Part shown: in pieces, positions 1 to 12,711 of the stretch
Layout of the letters: each line of letters begins with the position of its first letter
Position numbering within the stretch: the first letter of the stretch is position 1
Source of the DNA: Antedon mediterranea
Taxonomy: Eukaryota > Echinodermata > Crinoidea > Comatulida > Antedonidae
NCBI RefSeq assembly: GCF_964355755.1
Contig: NC_092676.1
Coordinates: 20,442,288 to 20,506,287, forward strand
Direction: 5' to 3'
DNA length: 64,000 nucleotides
Position numbers and translations under genes: made by a program
Notes under the pieces: model-generated
What the model saw: the letters and a program-made list of their open reading frames with translations, nothing else
Database searches by the model: none
What the model was told of the DNA's origin: nothing

Positions 1-685
1 TTTTCACCTCACTGGCTTATCATACGTCAAGCATACATTAAACAAACGTGTTGTATAATAAAAGTATAAATATTGGACAAATCTTTTTTTTTCATTTATT
101 AATATTAATTAAATAATAGGGATTATGATTTCATCTAATGTATTTGCAAATAATATGTTTTAAGTAATAACAAATTCAGAAGAAAAATATCTTTATTTAA
201 ATTCATGTTCATTATGTTAATGCCAGTTTTCTTAAAATTTATTACCTGAAATTGTTTATATATTACAAAAGTTTAAGCTTTCAGCAAAATAGGTTAATAA
301 AGATCTAATATTTTTATAAAAACCATAAAAAATTATTATTTAATAAGAATATGTATAATTGGTGTAAAACAGATGACAGATGGAAAGAAACATAATGTAA
401 TGGAAAGTGGTTGTATAAATAATTTGAATGTCTGTTAGTTATTAAATGAAATATAGTTAGTTAAGTTATATATTGGTACGTTGTACACTATTGGATTTGT
501 TCTTGTAAGCTGTATATTTTAATAATTTTTAGCCTGTTATTAGCAGTTGTTGTGCGTAAAAACCTCCCCAGAAAAGTTTCAGTTTCAGGCCATGTGATCT
601 AATTTCTTCAAGTTTCAGTTTTTAGGAATTCTGTTAAAATCAGAGAGATGATTGATAGGAAAAGTGAATATATTATACACGTTTC

Positions 686-829
686 TTAAGCTCTGTCCAC
701 ACTATCAAGGTTTATGTGACAAAAAATGATATGCCCATATATGCACATGATGATGTCATAGCACTACCATATTTGGGCACATCACACTTTTTTTCGTCAA
801 ACTAGTTTGATAGCGTAGACAAAGCTTTA
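686..829. repeat. MITE family A, copy 1
   Basis: About 144 bp with imperfect terminal inverted repeats. The left end reads AAGCTCTGTCCACACTATC and the right end is its complement, ending in GCTTTA. The interior has the family signature of a cccatatatg block, a gatgatgtcat block and an accatatttggg block. Six more copies are in the window. No coding capacity, so non-autonomous. Confidence 0.8.
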
Positions 830-1332
830 CACACTGTTAAATTTATACATAGAGGAGGAATTATGCTTTTTCCAAAACAGATAGTGAGGAGCCTTTTCTG
901 TTGGCCAATGAAAGTATCTTTTTGTTGTATTATATATATGATCATAAGTACATATTGTTTAATAGTTGCATTTAGCAGTATATTATTTGAAATAGAAAAT
1001 GGTACAATGGTATTCTAAACCTCTCTTAAAACTGGTGATTTTCTTTATATATGTAGCAGTGTACAGTAGTTGATATTATTAAGGCTGTAGCTAGCATTGT
1101 AAAGGTTTGTGTTGAGACCAACAGTTTCGATTATTCTATCTTTGTGTATAAGTCGTGTTTACTGGCTTGGCTGTCTTCCCTTTATGTACACTGTTAAAAT
1201 TTACCCATGCATAGGTAATTTGTAGATGTTGATTTAGCTAATGGCTGGGTCTGGTTACCATAGACATGGATTGGGCAGGCCCTGTCGATGTGCGTAGAGG
1301 ATTAACATATTCACTGCCAACCATTATGAGAC

Positions 1333-1435
1333 TAAAGCTTTGTCTACACTTTCAAACTTTATGATTGTGCCCATATATGGACATGATGATGTCATATCAC
1401 TATCATATTTGGTCATATCGCCACCATATACTTGT
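1333..1435. repeat. MITE family A, copy 2 (right end degraded)
   Basis: The left terminus (AAAGCTTTGTCTACACTTTC) and the interior gatgatgtcatatcacta block match family A. The right terminal repeat cannot be recognised past about 1435, so the copy is decayed or truncated. Confidence 0.65.
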
Positions 1436-2954
1436 CCGTGACTCATGACTTTCAAGAAATTTACTTGTTTGTAGTAATGTATCATAGATCTGTAATAAAT
1501 CTATTCAGTGAAAGAATACAGTTTGGCAGTGAAGATGTTAATCTCATTTCAAAATTGGTTTTATGTTCCGATTTAATACTTAAATAACAATAATTATTTA
1601 TAATTTTTAGATATGTAAAATAATAGCTGGTCGTGTATTTATGGGGGTAACTAAGCTGATATATTTTTAGGTATAAAAGTAAGATTTATATTGACCTCTT
1701 TCCTTTTTTTTCGAGATTGAAATGTTTGTCAGTAAGATAGCTATATGTGTAGCATCAGGTATTTGGTAAAAACAAGTATGTACCATTCTTTTAAAATTGG
1801 TACTAGAGTAAAGTAGAGTTATTGTGAGAATTTAAGAAGGTTTAATTGAAAGAGCCTACACCTTGTATTATATTTAAGTACAGTAAATTATTGCTGACGG
1901 AATGCTGACCCACCTAGGATATTAGTACTGAGGTTTCTCTGGATAGATAAATAAGGAATTTGGAAAACCGCAGAGAATAGACGAGAAGAAGATAGACAGA
2001 AGACAGAGGGACTTATCAATAGCACTACGCAGCACACAAGATATACCAAATCACTAGAAGAAAAAATCACACCCACATTGGTGTTCTGTAACTAAATTAA
2101 ATTCAGATAATGTAATGTTCTGCCTTAAAAGCATTATGTATACTATGAACAAATGTAATTTAAACAGAAATTAGATCCTATTTACAGATTAATGTTGTTA
2201 CTGCAATTTCTTGAAATATTAAAATTTAACTGGGTTAATATAAAACGAGCGTACAAAATACATTCGGTACTTGCAACCTAACTTTGTAATTATGCATACA
2301 TTCATTTGTGTTTATACTGCAATACATGCTGACAAAATAGCATTTCCATTCTCTAGTTTGAAAATAATGTTCTATTCTTTAACCTAACTATGGCACGCTA
2401 CAGTAATTTGTAACACCACTGATGACAAAGATAAAATATTTTATCCCAAAAATGTTTGATCAAATAAAGATTGTAATTTATTTTGTCAGCATCTTTTGCA
2501 GTACACAACTAATTAAAAAATAAAGATTTTGACTTGAGATTTTTGTGAATGAGAACATGTGTACAGAATGCTTGGTTTTGTAAACTCCATTTCACAATAA
2601 AGACGATAATATCCCAAGTTTTTTTTCTTTTTATTTGTTTTGTGGTGAAAACCTTATAAAAAATGTTTTCACATTTACATACATGGTAGTTATATACTAA
2701 TGTGTATGGTCCTAATTGGCATATTCAAGAAACTTTATCGTTTAGTATAGTTTGTTAACTCTATGTTCTGCACAAACTAACAAGCCGTTTTTAGTTAATG
2801 TTTACTAAACGAAAAAGCTGTCCTAATCAAGGGAATTAATTTCTGTTTATTTTTTGTATAGAAACTTCCAAACCAGTCTTTCAGTTAACAGCATAATTTG
2901 AATTGCACTCCACAAATTATTATCATTACTATTTTGCTTTAAACAACTTCATTT

Positions 2955-2960
2955 TTTATT
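2955..2960 (-). terminator. EMC10: Polyadenylation signal of EMC10
   Basis: The plus strand reads tttatt, so the minus strand has AATAAA, 72 nt beyond the EMC10 stop codon. This implies a very short 3' UTR. Confidence 0.6.
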
Positions 2961-3031
2961 GTATACACCCGTATAAAAGTTGATGTTAACTTATTGTAAA
3001 AATTAGGTCAAGAGATTATTGTTCTAATTGG

Positions 3032-5014
3032 TCATCCTCTGCCTTGCTCTCCTCCACCAGTTACCATCATAAATAATACAATAGGAACTATGTACATCCA
3101 CTGTAAAAGAATATATACAGTACGTAAATGTAGGCCCTTCACATTGCACTATACAAAAGCATGCACTATTATCATTATCTTTTATTTATTGTGTTGTACA
3201 CTACAGCATAGTACTTACATATTTAGCCAGAAATGACCTATTATCTGCTCCACCACCTTTGGCCTTTAGTAGTTTTTCATCTTCTAACTTTTGTACAAAA
3301 GTTTGTGTGTCTGGTCTGTAAAACAATAATAATTATTTGTATAAATCTTAAGTTATATTTATTTTACTGTGATTGCATAATACTAGTGAGGGTAGGTTAG
3401 GCAAAAGAATATTTTTAATTCTTTGGTTAGATGGTATAGGCTTAAAGCTATGCTATCTTGTATACTACCTTAGGCCTATTAAAACATCTCTGCATGCCTC
3501 TAGAAGTTAATATTGTTCTAGGCACTTCTAACGCTTCCACACTATCAAATTTTATGCGAGAAAAAAAAAAGTGATGTACCCATGATGATGTCATATCACT
3601 ATCATATATTTGAGCACATGACAAACTAGTTTGATAGTGTAGACAGAGCTTTAATCCAGAAAACTTACACAGGTCCTGATACAGTAAGTGACAATGTAAC
3701 AGTTGAGTTGAAATCAGTGAGCGAGCTACTGCTGACGGTATTGCCTTGACATGTTCCTTGTGCTGGACTTATGATCACGCTTAAAACATTTCCAGATTGG
3801 TCAGCATGGATTGTGATGTCATCGCTGATATGCGACTCAACTAAAGAACACTATGTAAAAACATAATATAATATGGAATTGACTGAATAAAATGTATGTA
3901 CAATAGTATATAAAGATAGACCAATCAATCAACTACAGAAAAGAATGGGATTTATTCAAGGTACTTACCGCTTTTGTGAAAGTGTAGACATAATCGTTGG
4001 CCTCTGAGAAGTCATCTTCATCAAAGGATTCAGATAAATGTGTAGGTACTCTAACTCTATAAAAGCCACCCTTTTTAGCGAGAGCCTGCAAAATAGAAAC
4101 AGAATGAAAATACTAAAAATTTAACTGTTTATTCCGACATAAATTAAATTTGTATGTTTATTCACAAAACAATATTGGACGGAAAATATAAATATGTATT
4201 GGGTATGGGTCCTAATTTTATATGAGTAAAGTGTCATTTTAATTCATCCCATAGTTTAAAAGGTTTTGTATTTTTGAGAAGTGCACTATATGTTTCAATT
4301 TAAAGTTCTGTATAAAAATTTACTTTTAGTTTTCCTTGCTCCGCAGAAGTTAATGGAATGGAATGAGTAATTGTTCCGGGTCCCATTTTAAGCGGAGAAC
4401 GAAAGTGTATACTGGCACGTCTCGTAAATACTGCATCGGGACCTGTAAAGTAAAGATTCAATTAAATATGTATAAAATTCTGTAGTAGTTATGGGAATGT
4501 TCAATACAATAATTATAACATATTCATCAAGAGAGCATCCATATAATAATTAATATATAATTATTAATAATTTAATTATAAAAATATGGAACACATTTTC
4601 AAACCTGATTCAAAGCTGTGTTCAAGCGGTAAACTTAGACCACCAACAACTGGATCATCAACTGAAACCTGGGAATAAAAGGTATATATGGTATCATTAT
4701 TGCGCAAACCAAAAAGTAACCTAGGCCCCTTCTGTGGCCTACATATTGACACCACAAGCATTAAGCAATCCGACTCGGCGACTGCCCTCCTTTCTTATTT
4801 TTATACAGAGAGAGCCTAGGCCTAGTCCTAGACCGTAGTAGACTACGACGTAGGCCTAAAACTATCTGTGTATTACGAAAATCTTAATAAACACATATAT
4901 TATAGTATAGTGAATAGTAAAGCATTTACATACTTTTTTGCTAAATACAAACGTGTAAAGAAATGCTTGCAAACAAAATAAATGAAGAGCAAAATTCCGC
5001 AAGGAAATCTCCAT
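3032..5014 (-). CDS. EMC10: ER membrane protein complex subunit 10
   Basis: Seven exons on the minus strand: 5014-4934, 4668-4605, 4442-4324, 4085-3969, 3850-3669, 3315-3219 and 3100-3032. All introns are GT-AG and the phases join to a 242-residue protein. Residues 1-24 are a hydrophobic signal peptide. The luminal part carries the family motifs LPLEHSFE, FYRVRVP, ACSLVESHISD and a conserved Cys near QGTC. The last exon encodes a C-terminal membrane anchor starting WMYIVPIVLFMMV and a short Gly-rich tail, as in animal EMC10. The family is a luminal-facing subunit of the EMC, which inserts tail-anchored and multipass membrane proteins in the ER. The start is the only in-frame Met before the signal peptide. 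The gene lies head-to-head with TXNDC9. Identification rests on family resemblance over the whole length. Confidence 0.95.
3532..3653. repeat. MITE family A, copy 3, in an EMC10 intron
   Basis: It has the family interior (gatgatgtcatatcactat) and a well-kept right end (actagtttgatagtgtag, then acagagcttta). The left end is degraded (acactatcaaatttta). It sits in the intron between exons 5 and 6 of EMC10. Confidence 0.75.
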
Positions 5015-5206
5015 TTTCTTTTCTTAAATACTGCCCTCTATTTTTTCTACAATAAAACGCGTAAGTGGATATTTATCTTAAATCGTACATATGGTCTCCC
5101 CGTACATTGTAGATGTTAAACGCTATATTAATATTATACAGATTCGTACATTTTATCAATTTTATCCCAAGAGGACGATAGCAACATTTTGGAAAACATT
5201 TTGAAG
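5015..5206. promoter_or_regulatory. Shared divergent promoter of EMC10 and TXNDC9
   Basis: Only 192 bp separate the start codons of two oppositely oriented housekeeping genes, so both transcription starts and 5' UTRs must lie within or very close to this gap. No clear TATA box is visible for either direction. Bidirectional promoters of this length are common for housekeeping pairs; the claim here rests on spacing alone. Confidence 0.6.
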
Positions 5207-8200
5207 ATGGCAGACGTTGTACCGACTTCAGCGAAAAAGGCAGAAGAAATACTTGAAGACGAAACATTAGCAGAAGAGGTACAGTATAAGTGTTTAATGT
5301 TGTATTCACTGAACTGTTTCGAAGTATCAATATATTGCACAATTTAGGTTAAAGCGCTCATTCTCCCGACGCGATATATCCTAGGGCTAGGCTAGGCCTA
5401 GGCTGGACTCCTACTCTAGTCGCCGAATGTGGGATAGGCCTAGGCCTAGGCTAGGCAGGCGTGGCCTAACTAGGCATAGACTAGTAGTTCGGCTAAGCAG
5501 GAATACCGCCCATCATCAGCCTAGCTTGCCCAAACTTAATTTCATTGTTGTCTCTTAATCATCTATATTTACTAATTTAAGGAAAATGATAAATAAATTT
5601 GATTTTTTTATCATGTTTATTGTTTTGTTTGGTCATCATTATTAAATCATATAAAAAAAATCAGGATTCAGTGAAGTGAAAAACAAATGCATCCACCGTG
5701 ATATTGTTATTTAAATTAGGCAAAACAAGGCCCCAATATATTATTTATTATCAATAATAAACAGCTGTGGGATTTTTTGATAGGTCAGGCAGAAAGAGTT
5801 AGTAACAGCTTTAAATTTGGGGAAAATTGTGTACATTTTATTAACCATTCATTTATCATTTATTTTTTTAAATGAAATATAAAATTTAATGACAAAAAAG
5901 ATTGACGTTTCGGAACTGTCATGGAACCATTCTTAAGAACAATTGAGTAAAAACATAAAATAATTAATTCATGAAATCAACACTTCTTTTAAACTTCTCC
6001 ACAATTTATAGTTCAGATGTCTAAAATGTTATTATGCCGATTGTCTTTACAGAAATTACTAGATGAACTGGAGAATGAAGAGCTCCCAAGTTATATAAGA
6101 GAAGCAAGGTTGTCTGAATTAAAAGAACAAGTGCAACAATTTCAGAACCTCAAAGAAAAAGACTATGGAAAGTATAGGTATATAATGCCATATAAGTAAT
6201 TAAACTTGTTTGCTACCTGCTGATAAAATGGAATCACCCACTAAAAATATATTCTTCAATCTTGTATTCTAACAACCAACAGTGTACGGCATCAATTACA
6301 GGTTTTTATTTTTTTAAATAGTGCTGACAGCTGATTAAAAAAAACAATGACCTCTTATTTTTCAAACCAAACATGCAAATCATTCATTTACACCATCCCC
6401 CCCCCCCCTCCAAAAAAAAGGCCAATTTACACAGACACACGGAGGGTAACGATAATAAATAATATAGAATCTATGTTCCTTTTGACCATTTACACACAAT
6501 GCGGACAGTCAGTTTCCAGGTTAGATACAGATTCTATGTTATTGATTTTCCGCTTACTGTTACCACTTGTCTGTGTTTTGGCCTTTTTGTGTATCACCCA
6601 CTTAAGCTTGGTTCCCACTAGAACGTAACGCAAGGACGTAAACGCAACGCAAGCGTTTTAACCAATGACAAGCGAAGTTATAGACAGTTAGCAATCACAA
6701 GCGAATAAGCCATCGCTTGTGATTGGTCAATTCACTTGTGTTGCGTTACGTCCTTGTGTTGCGTCGCTAGTGGGAACCACGCTTAACATAAACAATCAAC
6801 AATTACTGAATACAGTGCTGTATTAACCGCTACGTAACAAAACTCTACTCAACCACTAATTATATTAGTGGTGATACAGAACTATTCCACTTACTTGGTG
6901 AGGCATTGTAATATATTTTTCAAATAATTTTTTTTTTCAGTGAAATAGTAAAAGAGAAAGATATATTAGAAGTTACCACCAACGAGAGGCATGTGGTAAT
7001 CCACTTCTATCATGAAGATTTCCGTCGATGTGCAATTTTTGATAAACATCTTAAGGTAGTTTGTGATTTTCAGTACAATCACTCTTTCTTCCCAGGTATT
7101 CTATCTTAACCGTCTTTCACACCTTCTCTTGTCCGGTTTCGTCAAATAATTTGCATCGCCTTCTCATGCTAAAAATGTAATCTGCCGTTACAACTCTGTC
7201 GGACCCCTGTAAATTTAACAATCGACAATAAAAAAAATCCAGAAATCTATCGGACCCCTCTAAATTTAACGATCGACAATTTAAAAACACCAGAAATCAT
7301 GATATAATGTAAGGAAAAAGCATACCATTACAATTTAGTCCTCATGTATATTTATCCCAATTTCTATAAAAATGGTTATTATTTCATCTTCTAGACTTTT
7401 AATAATAAATTGTAGACATAATTTTGTGTCCGCTGTTCGCAACTAAACTTGCATGATTTGTTTTTTTAGACTTTATCTGAAAAGCATTTCCAGACCAAAT
7501 TTTGCAAAGTTGATGTTAACAAAGCAAAGTTTTTTGTAGGGAAACTGAAGGTCCAAGTTTTACCTACTGTAATATGCTTTCGAGATGGCATAGTTATTGA
7601 CCGGTAAGTAAAGAACATTACACAGCCTGGCCTGAGATGTCTTATTTTTTCAATGGAAAGTGTACAAAACTTTGTTGAGAAATTATCATGACAAGGTTCT
7701 AGTTTTGAAAATTGTAATGCAAAAGATAGGACATCAAAGTAAACTCTTGCACTTCTTTTCACTATTGTTAGGTCCTGTGCGCCACCCCCTCCCTATTTCC
7801 AAATCCTTCAAAATAAAATCCCCTGTATAACAATACAAATCCAAAGTTAAGTCAGATCATCAAATCAAATCATCAGAAACTTTGGATGGTAATGCATTAC
7901 GTCACATGTGTTGTAATACAGTAGTCTATGTAATATCTATCATCAATTGTGTATATTAACAGTAGAAATTCATAGTATGTTTATTTTTATTTTTTCAGAT
8001 TAGTAGGGTTTGAAGATTTAGGAAACACTGATGACTTTACAACAGAACTACTAGAAAGAAGAATAGCTAAATCAGGTAATAGCATTAACATACAGATATT
8101 ATAGTTCACCATAATATCTCTTCTATTGCTTTTGTTAATAACTGCATTTTACTCCACACAACTATATATACTATAGTGTACAGTATATAAATCAACCTTT

Positions 8201-8626
8201 ATTTTCCATCATAACAAACATTTTAAGATAGAGGATGTTCAACAAAGACAACGTACTAACAGCATTCTGCACATGCTTATATGTTTATGTGCACAGAATA
8301 ACTTTTACACTCAACAGCTCCATGGACGTTGATGGGTCGCTATTATGTATTATTATTATAGCTAGTTAATGGGTCAGTGGTTGTCCTAAATAGTACTGTG
8401 CTATGTTTGTATGCATCTACAAATATTTTAATTACTATCCTCATTTCATTTTAACTAATAATCAAATGTGATGCGTGTCTGTCTGAATAGCATATAATTA
8501 TATTTATTCATATTTTTTAAAGGTGTAATTCAACTTGGTGATGTTCAACCAGTAGAAAATAAGAGCATTTTTGGCTTTGCAAGAAGATCAAAAACCAGCG
8601 ACAGTAGTGATGAAGAGGATTATTGA
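5207..8626 (+). CDS. TXNDC9: Thioredoxin domain-containing protein 9
   Basis: Six exons: 5207-5278, 6053-6177, 6941-7055, 7470-7603, 7999-8075 and 8523-8626, giving 208 residues. Residues 1-65 are charged and helical (LLDELENEELPSYIREARL). Residues about 67-170 are a thioredoxin fold, with HFYHEDFRRCAIFDKHL where a CxxC would be; a single Cys96 remains, as expected for TXNDC9, which is not an oxidoreductase. The cis-Pro motif VLPTVICFRDG and the family signature GFEDLGNTDDFTTE follow. The tail is acidic and serine-rich (SDSSDEEDY). The family is phosducin-like and modulates the chaperonin CCT in actin and tubulin folding. It is slightly shorter than the human protein. The first exon (MADVVPTSAKK) is the least conserved part; its start is the first in-frame ATG. 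Confidence 0.94.
6420..6583. repeat. MITE family C, copy 1
   Basis: Palindromic ends: GGCCAATTTACACAGAC on the left, and GTTACCACTTGTCTGTG followed by TTTTGGCC on the right. A second copy lies at 30114-30284. It is in the TXNDC9 intron between exons 2 and 3. The predicted ORF at 6347-6628 is read through this repeat and is not a gene. Confidence 0.8.
6602..6786. repeat. MITE family D (single copy), abutting family C
   Basis: 185 bp with ends TTAAGCTTGGTTCCCACTAG and the complement of CTAGTGGGAACCACGCTTAA. The inner arms carry ACGTAACGCAAGGACGT, so most of the element can fold on itself. It begins 18 bp after the family C copy ends. Confidence 0.8.
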
Positions 8627-9850
8627 TGGGAAGAAACACTGGAAAGCTGTACTTGTACTAAATGTTTTAATGCGTATATGTTTTATATATATACTGCTTG
8701 ATCACTGAGAATGTATGAGCAGGGAGTTGTAAAATAAGTACAACTCCCTGCTATGTGCGTGTCATACTAAAATGCAATCCTTTTTGTTACTAAAGGCTTT
8801 TAAACCGTACAATGGATTGAAATAACACTTTACACGTGTTCCTACAGATCCTACCTGTTGGTCTATATTATATCCAAGATCATGTTTTTAACTTGGCAAA
8901 ATATAATTTTGCTAAGCATAGTGCTTGCTTGTTTGTTAGCACGATAGTGTCTACAAGTTGTCATCCTGAATGCTTTGTTGTAGGTATATACTTACAAAAC
9001 ATGCCTATTGCTTTTCAGAAAAATGTATATGGTGACAAAAGCTATTATATTAAAATCTGACTTACTTAGATGCCCTATTCTTTTAACATGGACCAAAATA
9101 TCAAGTAGTGAGCCCTCTCTCTCCGAATATAGTTTTCATTATAGAAGTTTATAAATGGTACAAAAATAGATATGGGACATCACTATTGTGCAATTTACAG
9201 TATTGTACTTTTTTTTTTACCAGAAACAGTGATACTGCCACCTATAGCCAATCAAAGTTCTCTCACACACACACACATATAACACAATAGTCACCATACA
9301 TTAGGGAGTTGTAATTGGAAAACAATTTCCTGGTCACATGTAGCATGGTGTGAGACAAACAAAAATCGCCCACACAGAATATAACTTTAAAGATTTAAAA
9401 ATAATTACATAATGAAATTAATTTATTCAATCTTTGATGATATATAATACTGAAATGAAAATAAAAAATGCGTAGAGCTAGGTTGTCCGACTTGAATATA
9501 TTATGTATTGAAGGAAGATTTAGGTTAATCTTTTCTTTAATATTATATTTCAGTAAATATTATCATTCACATATAAATCTTGACTGTTTGGTCTGTGTGC
9601 TGGTGAGTAGGGGAGGGTTTGTGTTATGTTTGTAATCATGTTTTGTTTCGAACCTTATGGCTCCTCCCACTCAGGCTTGCCACCTTCTTTTGCTTTCTAT
9701 TTTTATTACACTGACATTTATCGGAACTGAAATTGTGACATTCTTTTATGATTATCTGATTCTTTTATGATTTGTATGTTACATTTTCTTTTTTTTTAAA
9801 CCTTATTATTTCGTTGCATTGTTGTTTGAAGGAAATAAATGTTTATTTTG
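8627..9850 (+). other. TXNDC9: TXNDC9 3' UTR with polyadenylation signal
   Basis: Non-coding stretch after the stop codon. An AATAAA at 9834-9839 preceded by a T-rich run is the best downstream polyadenylation signal, implying a 3' UTR of about 1.2 kb. The small ORFs at 8836-9060 and 9108-9290 show no protein-like composition. Confidence 0.5.
8720..8750. repeat. Short palindrome with CAGGGAG ends, copy 1
   Basis: CAGGGAGTTGTA, a 7-nt loop, then TACAACTCCCTG: a near-perfect 31-bp hairpin in the TXNDC9 3' UTR. Similar hairpins lie at 11814-11832 and 18827-18865. Confidence 0.75.
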
Positions 9851-11738
9851 AATTGAATTAAAGAGTTTTCCATTTATTTGAGGCATATAATTGTAAAAAA
9901 AAAAAATTGGGAAACTATCTTTTAATTCTAGTAAGTAGGGCACTGCTATAACCGGTTCATCATACAAGTAGGCCTGCTACTAATATAATTAATATTCATT
10001 TATGATATCAGATTGTTCTTACAACATGAACAGTTTCATAGGCTATTAATAGTACAGTACTCACGTTTCACAGTCAACTGTAGTTAACTTTTGTTACATG
10101 CGGAAATCTAACAATAATAGGCATATTATTATTTTATAAGAAGGCTGTTATCCTTATTAGTAAAATAAAGCACCTGATAAACATAACATCTTTGTATTCA
10201 TTATTTGTATTAAATTATGTAATAGTTAGGCCATGAAAATATAGGTGATCGGGTGTGTATATTCTTGAATATTCACAGTATTACAGTATTAATACGATAT
10301 TGTATACAGTATTAGAATTCTACCCGGTAAAACATACGTAATTGCTATTGTTTTGTGGTATTATCGATTTAATACCACTACCTTTAGAAATATTATGCAA
10401 AAAACAGAAAACACTGTTTGCTTCTACGTAACAAAACCGGACGCACAGAAACCCCCGTGTGGTAATAGACGATCCTTGTGTTTTGTTGACAACAACCCTG
10501 ACGGTATACTACTTGTGTAGTCGCTTACCAAAACCAACCACCAACCACACCTCTTATATAATAATTCACATCTTTATCAAGTCAATTGGTGTTAATTGAA
10601 GGTAAGTGTGATTTGTTATACATTAATTATTGATAAAATTGAAAGCTGGTGTACTTTAGGAAGATTAGAATCATGTAAGTAAACAATATTATCGCGGCTA
10701 AGTGCGGCGTATTGCTGCCAGCGACTGAAAGCGACTTGTGGGTTGAGGCCTGCTGGTGGAAGAGAGTCACTGTGGTGTGGTAGTGGGGCTGGTGGTGGGG
10801 TGGTATTAGTGGTTTACCTGGCCTACGTTTGCTAGAAAATTGTTTAAAATATATCGGTTAAATTATAGTATGATTTGAATACTTAGATAGGCCGCCCTAG
10901 GTCATATTTAATTGTTTTCTAATTTATGATGAAGAAGTGTATGGAATTTAATTAATATGATTAAAATTGATAAATGTACTTAGCATATGATACAGTGGTA
11001 GGTAGTGACAGTAGGTTTCCTTATATAACTATTTATAAAATAACAGTCATTATTTGCTTTCTATTTTAATATATTTTCTTCTATAAATAAACAATTCCAC
11101 TTCTTTGGGAATCTAGGGTTTTAGGGAAGACCGTGAAATACTATACTTTACATAACAATTATATGTTTTAAATCTAGACTAAAATAAAACTGTATCTCAG
11201 AATCAAATATAGTTCTGATACAAAAACTGTATTAGAATTATACAGAAAATGATAATTCTTGATGTTAGGTGAGAGCATATATTATTAGTTTTAGCTGCAA
11301 AATTTACTAAAAATTAATTTTAGTGGATTATCGATATATCTAACCTTCAAAAAGGATTATTTGCAAATAATGATAATAATTCTTTATTATATAGAGGGAA
11401 TTTCTACAATAATTGTAGACTTTTTATAACATGTAAAAAACAAAAAGAGAACGCTGAAAATTAGTTGAATGCAAAATCAGAAAAAAAAAGTTATCGAAAA
11501 CAAAACTTTAATATACAAATTTAGTATACAAATTTTATATAAAATTCTAACGGGAAGTGTTTTGTTTTTTTTCCGAAATAGTGACAAAATAGTTTGCTTT
11601 ATAACACACCTTGTCTATATCTGCTATGCTGATTGGTTGGTTTCATATCACATGACGTGTATTACATTTTCCTATTTATTATCTTTATGAACCATAACAT
11701 TAATATATTTAATTTATATTAATAATATTTTATTTATT
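9851..11738. other. Intergenic DNA with a possible promoter and 5' exon near 10.55 kb
   Basis: No coding exon is recognised. At 10440-10560 the sequence becomes less AT-rich, has a TATA-like TATATAAT at 10555-10562, and about 40 bp later a strong donor (GAAG followed by gtaagtg at 10602). This could be a non-coding first exon of the tetraspanin at 26.8 kb or of an unannotated transcript. The rest is simple AT-rich sequence. Confidence 0.25.
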
Positions 11739-12395
11739 TCCTGCTCTACTGTCTGGTCTCCCAATTACAAAACTTATATAAGACAACTTGAGAGAGTTCA
11801 GCGTACTGTAGAGCAGGGAGTTGTACTCCCTGTGTAGAGCAACTAAATTTATTTTTAATAATTTTGAAGCTGATTACAAATGCAGACTTCAAACATGCGA
11901 TTTATTACCATTATGTTATAGGCGTCACTTTACTGATATCGTTTTTCTTATTAAGATTTTCAATTCTAATATAATTAATACTGACCATTTATTTAATATT
12001 CGTAATCCACAACGTATTACTCGTAGCTCTTCTTCTGTTGGTACTTTTTTTGATATTCGTCGCTGCAGAACTGAATCTTCTTTTCAATCATATATATCCC
12101 ACGTGTTACCAGAATTTGGAATAACTTACCCAGTGAAATCCGTTAGTTCTTTTAAAACCAAATTACTTAATTATCTCAATATTTATTTTTTAAATAATTT
12201 TGATATGGAAAATGTGTGTAGTTGGTCGCTTTCTTGTCGATGCTTTTATTGTAGAACGTAATTTATTTATTTTTCTCTGTTCTGGGTTGACCAACTAGCA
12301 TAGGTGTTTAGTTTTGGTCTTTCCGTGCCTCCTTTTATAATTGTTTTGTCTTCTTTGTTATGTATATGGCAGAAATTGAATAAATAAATTTTAAA
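11739..12395 (+). mobile_element. 5'-truncated non-LTR retrotransposon (LINE) tail
   Basis: The conceptual protein matches the C-terminal end of Jockey/CR1-type reverse transcriptases: NYKTYIRQLERVQR, then RATKFIFNN, LLPLCYRRHFTDIVFL, and a final CSWSLSCRCFYCR motif with stop at about 12261. The reading frame shifts between QR and RATK because 31 bp (11805-11835) are inserted there. It ends in an AATAAATAAA and A-rich tail at about 12380-12400. Only the last 170 or so codons remain, so it is a dead 5'-truncated copy. Confidence 0.8.
11805..11835. repeat. Short CAGGGAG palindrome inserted in the LINE, copy 2
   Basis: The core CAGGGAGTTGTACTCCCTG (11814-11832) is a 19-bp palindrome. GTAGAGCA occurs on both sides of it (11808-11815 and 11834-11841). 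Removing the 31 bp rejoins CAGCGT to AGAGCAACT and restores the reverse-transcriptase frame (V-Q-R-R-A-T-K), so the insertion came after the LINE. Confidence 0.7.
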
Positions 12396-12711
12396 AAATT
12401 AAGTTTCGCCTTGCAAGTTTTATATAGCACTAAAGAATCAAAAGTTTGTTTGATAAATATTTAGACACGCTTTGTTTGGCTTTATTCATATAATAAAGTC
12501 TCGCATATTTGGTATGTCAGAGTAATTCTTTCACATTCAGTGCGAACAATGCTTGAGACTTACTTCATTTATTCTGTCCACAAAATCAACACAGTATAAA
12601 TTCTCAAGTAGTATAATCATCAATGATATAAAAAAAAAAATTAAATCTTGCTCAACTTTATTTTCAGATTTCATAAGGGTAATGTACTGTACAGTCTCTC
12701 TAGAAGTACAG

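Larger units (their letters stand above)
1..3031. other. Non-coding AT-rich flank, possibly a 3' UTR of a gene to the left
   Basis: I see no exon with family resemblance in this stretch; the one short ORF at 1888-2076 on the minus strand does not look like protein. Two AATAAA hexamers on the plus strand (2519-2524 and 2596-2601), the second followed by a T-rich run, could be cleavage signals of a plus-strand gene whose coding part lies outside the window. This is inference only. Two copies of a MITE family lie at 686-829 and 1333-1435. Confidence 0.4.

Noticed and set aside
11739-12395. Complete autonomous LINE
   Set aside because: Only the last part of the reverse-transcriptase ORF remains, there is a frame break, and no endonuclease or catalytic motif is present.
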